26,444 nucleotides of DNA. It comes from Spirochaetaceae bacterium (GTDB lineage Bacteria; Spirochaetota; Spirochaetia; DSM-27196; SKKC01). The DNA is taken from NCBI GenBank assembly GCA_003554375.1, contig PWGF01000137.1, positions 1 through 26,444 on the forward strand, read 5' to 3'. The notes below the pieces were generated by a model that was not told the origin of the DNA, searched no databases, and saw only the letters and a program-made list of their open reading frames with translations. Positions within the stretch are counted from its first letter, which is position 1. Every line of letters starts with the position of its first letter. The position numbers were made by a program, and so were the translations under genes. Below are positions 22,246-26,444 of this stretch, piece by piece.

Positions 22246-24651
22246 CTAAGACTCCTCGTCCTCGGGGACGTTCCGCTCGAGCGCCTCGATCCAAATGCGG
22301 GGTGAAATGTCGCTGGGGGCGCGCCAATCGCCGCGTGGCGAAAGCGAACCACCGCTTCCGACTTTGGGGCCGTTGGGAAGGCAGCTTCGCTTGAATTGGG
22401 ACGTGCCGAAAAAGCGCCGCAGGAATTCTCGGAGCCACTTCTTGATCGATGCGAGGGGATACTCGTTGCGCATATCGTCGGGGACGCTCTCCGGCCACGA
22501 CCCCGCATCTCCGTCGTGCCACGCATGGTAGCAGAGGAACGCGACCTTGGCGGGAGAGAACCCGTAGCGCGACACGTAGTACAGGTGAAAGTCCTGCAGC
22601 TCGTACGGGCCGATGATGTCTTCGGTCCGTTGGGCGGGACCGGCCTCGCCGGTCGTTGAGGCCCCCTGCAGGTCAGGTGTAGCGGGCCGCGCAGGGGGCT
22701 CTCCTTTGTGCGCCTCGGATGATTCTTGGGGGTGTTCTGTTGTGTTCTGCTTCCGTGCTGGTCCGGGCTTGGGCTCAGGGCGGGGTTGCTCGCCGGGGCC
22801 GGAGCCGGGCACGAGCTCCGGGGAAATCTCCGTAGCAAGGATCGACCGGAGCACCTGATTGGTCTCCGCGTCGAGCTCGCCGGACTCGGCGATCCAGCGG
22901 ATGAGCTCCCGGATGAGTGTTTTGGGCAACGAGGCGTTAACGGCATAGTGGCTCATGTGGTCGCCCACCCCGTAGGTGGTCCAGCCCAGCGCCAGCTCGC
23001 TGAGGTCTCCGGTACCGACTACGAGCGCGTCGTGGAGGTTGGCCAGGCGAAAGAGCCTGCTGGTTCGCTCACCGGCCTGCACGTTCTCGAAGGTTCGGTC
23101 ATAGGCAGGGGCCCCCTGCGCATAGGGGTGACCGATGTCACGGAGCGCCTGCATTGCGCCGGGAGTGATATCGATCTCCGACGCGCTCACCCCGAGTCTT
23201 TTCATAAGCTGCCACGCGTTTCGATAGGTCCGATCGCTTGTGCCGAACCCGGGCATGGTGTACGCGAGTATGTTTCTTCGCGGCAACCCGAGCCGGTCCA
23301 TCGTCCGAGCGGCCACGATAAGCGCGTGGGTGGAGTCGATCCCGCCTGATACCCCGACGACGAGCCGCTGGATCCCGGTCGCGCGCAAGCGCTTGGCAAG
23401 CGCCTGCACCTGGATGTTGTACGCCTCGAAACAGCGCTCGCCGCGGCGGTCCGGGTCAGCCGGAACGTACGGGAATCGAGGGATGGCGCGCAGGAGGTTG
23501 GTTGCTCGCGGCGGATCGATGTCGACCGAGACGTAGCGGAAGCCGCTGCCATCGACGGCATTTCTCGCGGCGTCGGCCGTGCAGTCGGCGGCTTTGGCCG
23601 GGACGCCGGGGGCGGAGGTTGCCGCGGTGTCCTCGTAAGCGACGGGTCTCCCGCCTCCCGAGGCGGGAGATTGGGCTTGCACGCCCGAGCCGGCATCCGC
23701 GCCTGATCGAATCTCTGGGCTTGATCTCGCCTCCGGGGTCGAGCGAAAGTGGACAGCGGAGCGGCGGGCATCACGAAAGCTGCTGACCCGCATCCGCTCG
23801 CCCGCGAGGAGCTCGCAGTCGATATCCGTCACGAGAAGTTGCGGACTGTCCGAGAACCGGTTGCCCTCGGCGCAGAGTCGGCCGTTCTCATAGATGAATG
23901 CGTGGCCGTCCCATGCTAAGTCGGTGGTTGATTCGCCTGAGCCCAATGCGGAGTAGAGATAGGCAGCCAGGCACTTTGCCGATTGCGACTGAGCCAGGAG
24001 CTTCCGGTAGTCCGCTTTCCCGATCGTCACATTGCTGGCGCTTAGATTCGCGAGGATTGTGGCGCCGGCAAGAGCGGCACCGGTGCTCGGCGGTTGGGGC
24101 GACCACACGTCCTCGCAGATCTCCATGTGGAGGGTCAGCCCAGGTATGCGCGGGGCAGAGATCAAGAGGTCGGTCCCGAATGGTACGGACTGGCCGAGCA
24201 ACTCGACTCTGCGGAATGCGGCCGACGAGGCAGAGGAGAAGTAACGCCCCTCATAGAACTCGCCGTAACTCGGCAAGAACTGCTTGGGCACAACAGCCAC
24301 AATCCGCCCGCCGCAGAGTGCGACGCCGCAGTTGAAGAGCTGGTCGGAGAAGCGAAGCGGGAGACCGACTACAACGATCCCCGGCAGTTGGAGGCTCGCC
24401 CGAAGGACGGTTGCCAGTGCCTCTTCGGCGGCTGTAAGTATCTGGCGCTGGCGAAAGAGCTCGTCCAGGCAGTACCCGGTAAGGCCCAACTCCGGGAAGA
24501 GCGTCACGACGGCGCCCTGCTCCGCGGCCTGCTCCGCGATAACGACAGTGCGCTCCGCGTTGAAATCCGGCTCCGCGGGGAGGTGCTCCGGCACCGCCAC
24601 CGCAACGCGCACAAACCCGTGTCGATATGGGTTCCAGAATTCCGAGCTCAT
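22246..24651 (-). CDS. nadE: NAD+ synthase (glutamine-hydrolysing)
   Basis: A two-domain enzyme that amidates nicotinic acid adenine dinucleotide to NAD+ using ammonia from glutamine. The N-terminal nitrilase-type glutaminase has the Glu-Lys-Cys triad at E54 (LFPELGLTGY), K123 (VPKQFLPSYGEF) and C179 (MEICEDVWSP). The synthetase domain shows SGGIDSTHALIVAA (435-448), ENVQAGERT, GTGDLSELALGWTTYGVGDHMSHY and FKRSCLPNGPKVGSGGSLSPRGDWRAPSD. The closest layout known to me is the M. tuberculosis type of about 680 residues. This one has 801 because of two apparently disordered insertions at about 303-369 and 616-677. ATG 24649-24651 is chosen for the preceding AAGGGGG and the start of similarity (NPYRHGFVRVA). 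It lies 23 bases after mdh, probably one transcript. Confidence 0.95.
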   Translation of the reverse strand: MSSEFWNPYRHGFVRVAVAVPEHLPAEPDFNAERTVVIAEQAAEQGAVVTLFPELGLTGYCLDELFRQRQILTAAEEALATVLRASLQLPGIVVVGLPLRFSDQLFNCGVALCGGRIVAVVPKQFLPSYGEFYEGRYFSSASSAAFRRVELLGQSVPFGTDLLISAPRIPGLTLHMEICEDVWSPQPPSTGAALAGATILANLSASNVTIGKADYRKLLAQSQSAKCLAAYLYSALGSGESTTDLAWDGHAFIYENGRLCAEGNRFSDSPQLLVTDIDCELLAGERMRVSSFRDARRSAVHFRSTPEARSSPEIRSGADAGSGVQAQSPASGGGRPVAYEDTAATSAPGVPAKAADCTADAARNAVDGSGFRYVSVDIDPPRATNLLRAIPRFPYVPADPDRRGERCFEAYNIQVQALAKRLRATGIQRLVVGVSGGIDSTHALIVAARTMDRLGLPRRNILAYTMPGFGTSDRTYRNAWQLMKRLGVSASEIDITPGAMQALRDIGHPYAQGAPAYDRTFENVQAGERTSRLFRLANLHDALVVGTGDLSELALGWTTYGVGDHMSHYAVNASLPKTLIRELIRWIAESGELDAETNQVLRSILATEISPELVPGSGPGEQPRPEPKPGPARKQNTTEHPQESSEAHKGEPPARPATPDLQGASTTGEAGPAQRTEDIIGPYELQDFHLYYVSRYGFSPAKVAFLCYHAWHDGDAGSWPESVPDDMRNEYPLASIKKWLREFLRRFFGTSQFKRSCLPNGPKVGSGGSLSPRGDWRAPSDISPRIWIEALERNVPEDEES

Positions 24652-24674
24652 GGCTGCCCCCTTCGCGCCCATCC

Positions 24675-25616
24675 TCACCCGCTGGTATCGATACTGTCCA
24701 GCGTCTTCACACCGTCGCGTACGTGCTCGGCGGACGTATCGAGATCGGCCTTTTCCTGTTGGGAGAGTGGGAGCTCGATAATACGCTCTACACCTCCGGA
24801 GCCGAGTACGATCGGAACCCCGAGATAGATTCCTTGATACCCGAACTCGCCGTCGAGATACGCACTTGCGGGGCAGTAGCGCTTCCGTCCGGTTACTACG
24901 GCCTCTGCCATGCGTGCAGCCGACGCCGCCGGCGCATAGAACGCGCTTCCGGTCTTCAGGTACGAAACGATCTCACCGCCGCCCTTTCGGGTTCTTTCGA
25001 TCAACTGCTCTATGGTCGCCTTGTCCAGAAGCTCCTTGACCGGGACTCCTGCTACCGAGGTGTAGCTCGGCAGCGGCACCATACTGTCGCCATGCCCGCC
25101 GAGAACCATCGCTTGAACGTCCGCCGGGAGGACACCAAGTTTTTCGGCGATGAAGTACTGGAAGCGGGTCGAGTCGAGGATTCCTGCCATCCCCACGACA
25201 CGGCGCGAGGGGAACTGCGTCTCACGGAGCAGCACCATCGAGATGATATCGAGCGGGTTTGCTACCGCAATAACCACTGCATTCGGCGCATAGTGGGCGA
25301 TATTCTTGCCGGCTGTTTGCGCGATCCCCACGTTGGTCTTGAGGAGATCCATTCGGTCCATGCCCGGTTTCCGTGGGATGCCGGCGGTGTGGACGACGAC
25401 ATCCGCTCCCGCGATCTCTGCATAGTCGTTGGTCCCGGCTACCGTTCGCGCGAAACCGGTGGACGGTGCCGTGTGGGAGAAATCGTCGGCCTTCGCCTGC
25501 GGCATTCCTTCCACGACGTCTACTAAGGTGACGTCGGCGATGTTTGATTTGGCTACGAAGTATGCGCACGTCGCTCCGACATTCCCGGCACCAATGACTG
25601 CTACCTTCTTTGCCAT
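24675..25616 (-). CDS. mdh: Malate dehydrogenase (NAD-dependent, LDH-like type)
   Basis: A 313-residue protein interconverting malate and oxaloacetate. NAD binding: VAVIGAGNVGATCAYF, with Asp33 at the end of strand 2 favouring NAD over NADP. Substrate residues: R82 and R88 in AGIPRKPGMDRMDLL (Arg where lactate dehydrogenase has Gln), N120 in VANPLD, D148 and R151 in ILDSTRF, and catalytic His175 in GGHGDSMVPL. All key residues are intact. ATG 25614-25616 has AGGAG seven bases upstream; an upstream ATG at 25640 overlaps the preceding gene. It sits 13 bases after a second, divergent family member and 23 bases before nadE. It closes the cycle run by the converging TCA cluster. Confidence 0.95.
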   Translation of the reverse strand: MAKKVAVIGAGNVGATCAYFVAKSNIADVTLVDVVEGMPQAKADDFSHTAPSTGFARTVAGTNDYAEIAGADVVVHTAGIPRKPGMDRMDLLKTNVGIAQTAGKNIAHYAPNAVVIAVANPLDIISMVLLRETQFPSRRVVGMAGILDSTRFQYFIAEKLGVLPADVQAMVLGGHGDSMVPLPSYTSVAGVPVKELLDKATIEQLIERTRKGGGEIVSYLKTGSAFYAPAASAARMAEAVVTGRKRYCPASAYLDGEFGYQGIYLGVPIVLGSGGVERIIELPLSQQEKADLDTSAEHVRDGVKTLDSIDTSG

Positions 25617-25629
25617 GTTCTCTCTCCTG

Positions 25630-26444
25630 TCAATGCCCATGTCCGCGTCCTTTTCTTTCCACCGTCATCCGCCGCACAGTCTCCGCTGCGTGATCGAGCC
25701 GGCGGCGCTCGTCCCGGTCCAGCTGGAGCTCGAAGAGGCGGCGGACTCCCTCGGCGCCAAGCACCGCCGGAAGACTCAAAGCTACTCCGTGCAGGCCGTA
25801 CTGCCCCTGCAGCGCGGTCGTTACCGGGAGCACGCGGCCGGTATCGCGGACGATTGCCTCGACGATGTCCACGGCGGCCGTCGCCGGAGCGTAGAATGCA
25901 CTTCCCGCAGCCTCATCGCGGAGAATGTCGGTGCCCGCCTGCCTGGTTTCGTCGACGATCTCCTTGAGGCGAGATTCGGGGATGAAACTCGAAACGGGCA
26001 CGCCTCCTGCGCGACAATACTGAGGAAGCGGAATCAGGTCTGCGTCATGCCGACCTATGACGAGCGCGTTTACATCCTCCGAAGCAGTGTCCAGCTCTGT
26101 TGCCAGGAGTGACCGCAATCGGAGCGAGTCTACCGCGCATCCCACGCCGATCACGCGGTTGGGCGGAAGCTGCGCCATTCGAGCAAGGATCGTCACGAGC
26201 GGATCAACGGGCTCGGTTGCCACCACCACCACGCCCTGGAAGTCGCGTAAGCTGGAAGCAAGCTGCTCCACTTCAGGGAGGTTTTGCTCCAGAAGCTCCC
26301 GGCGGCTGAGATCGCTCGTTCGAGGGGCTCCGGCTGCAATCACGATCACGTCGGTGCCCAGAACATCCTCCAGCGAATCTGAGCCTTGCAGCGGATACCG
26401 GTAACCGGACAACGGCGCCAACTCCATGATATCGAGCGCTTTCC
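25630..26444 (-). CDS. Divergent malate/lactate dehydrogenase-family paralogue, 5' end outside the window
   Basis: The frame is open to the window edge, where it encodes KALDIMELAPLSGY, the usual stretch after the nucleotide-binding fold, so the N-terminal Rossmann part is cut off. About 270 residues are seen. Retained family residues: two Arg in GAPRTSDLSRRELL, Asp and Arg in GCAVDSLRLR, and the active-site His in VIGRHDADLIPL. Changed: the substrate/cofactor-binding NP motif is TEPVD (Glu for Asn), the loop KPGM is TSDL, and HGD is HDA. The C-terminal half (AGSAFYAPATAAVDIVEAIV ... LPAVLGAEGVRRLFEL) still follows malate dehydrogenase closely. It precedes mdh by 13 bases on the same strand. 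It may be a changed-specificity dehydrogenase, a regulatory partner of Mdh or a decaying copy; the frame is intact. Confidence 0.85.
   Translation of the reverse strand, partial: KALDIMELAPLSGYRYPLQGSDSLEDVLGTDVIVIAAGAPRTSDLSRRELLEQNLPEVEQLASSLRDFQGVVVVATEPVDPLVTILARMAQLPPNRVIGVGCAVDSLRLRSLLATELDTASEDVNALVIGRHDADLIPLPQYCRAGGVPVSSFIPESRLKEIVDETRQAGTDILRDEAAGSAFYAPATAAVDIVEAIVRDTGRVLPVTTALQGQYGLHGVALSLPAVLGAEGVRRLFELQLDRDERRRLDHAAETVRRMTVERKGRGHGH

Overview
The window reads as a G+C-rich bacterial chromosome segment of about 26 kb, densely packed with core metabolic genes. I see no mobile element, phage gene, CRISPR array, rRNA or tRNA. The phylum cannot be fixed from the sequence. A fused PyrF-PyrE, an EpmA/EF-P pair, a predicted lipoprotein and a GH13_18-like phosphorylase tail suggest a diderm such as a free-living spirochaete, but that is a low-confidence guess.

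Layout. Bases 2-577 hold the 3' end of a GH13 sugar phosphorylase-like gene, converging on an isochorismatase-family hydrolase (614-1186, minus). Next is a bifunctional pyrimidine gene pyrF-pyrE (1323-2903), then a minus-strand block with an IscR-like Rrf2 regulator and the epmA-efp pair (3035-5271). A plus-strand pair follows: a MalY/PatB C-S lyase overlapping an MTA/SAH nucleosidase (5421-7336), then a predicted lipoprotein and a gamma-carbonic anhydrase-like protein (7520-8703). A flavodoxin-family gene (8814-9494, minus) is divergent from the main feature of the window.

That feature is an eight-gene TCA cluster on the plus strand (9900-22103): sdhA, sdhB, sucC, sucD, sucA, sucB, lpdA, gltA. 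Together they cover oxaloacetate + acetyl-CoA to citrate, and 2-oxoglutarate to succinyl-CoA, succinate and fumarate. Converging on it from the minus strand are a divergent malate dehydrogenase paralogue (cut by the window end), a canonical malate dehydrogenase and a glutamine-dependent NAD synthase (22246-26444). These add oxaloacetate regeneration and NAD supply. Aconitase, isocitrate dehydrogenase, fumarase and the succinate dehydrogenase membrane anchors are absent here.

Three unusual themes recur. First, several housekeeping enzymes carry long Gly/Pro/Glu/Ser/Ala-rich, apparently disordered insertions or linkers (GH13 tail, PyrFE, SucA, SucB, NadE, flavodoxin tail). Second, short direct duplications lie exactly over the stop codons of rrf2, efp and sdhA. 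Third, the malate dehydrogenase paralogue keeps the Asp/His dyad and arginines but has Glu where the substrate-binding Asn of the NP motif should be. Regulatory candidates include a palindrome next to a promoter ahead of sdhA, tandem hairpins ahead of gltA, and promoter matches that decide the starts of pyrFE and malY.
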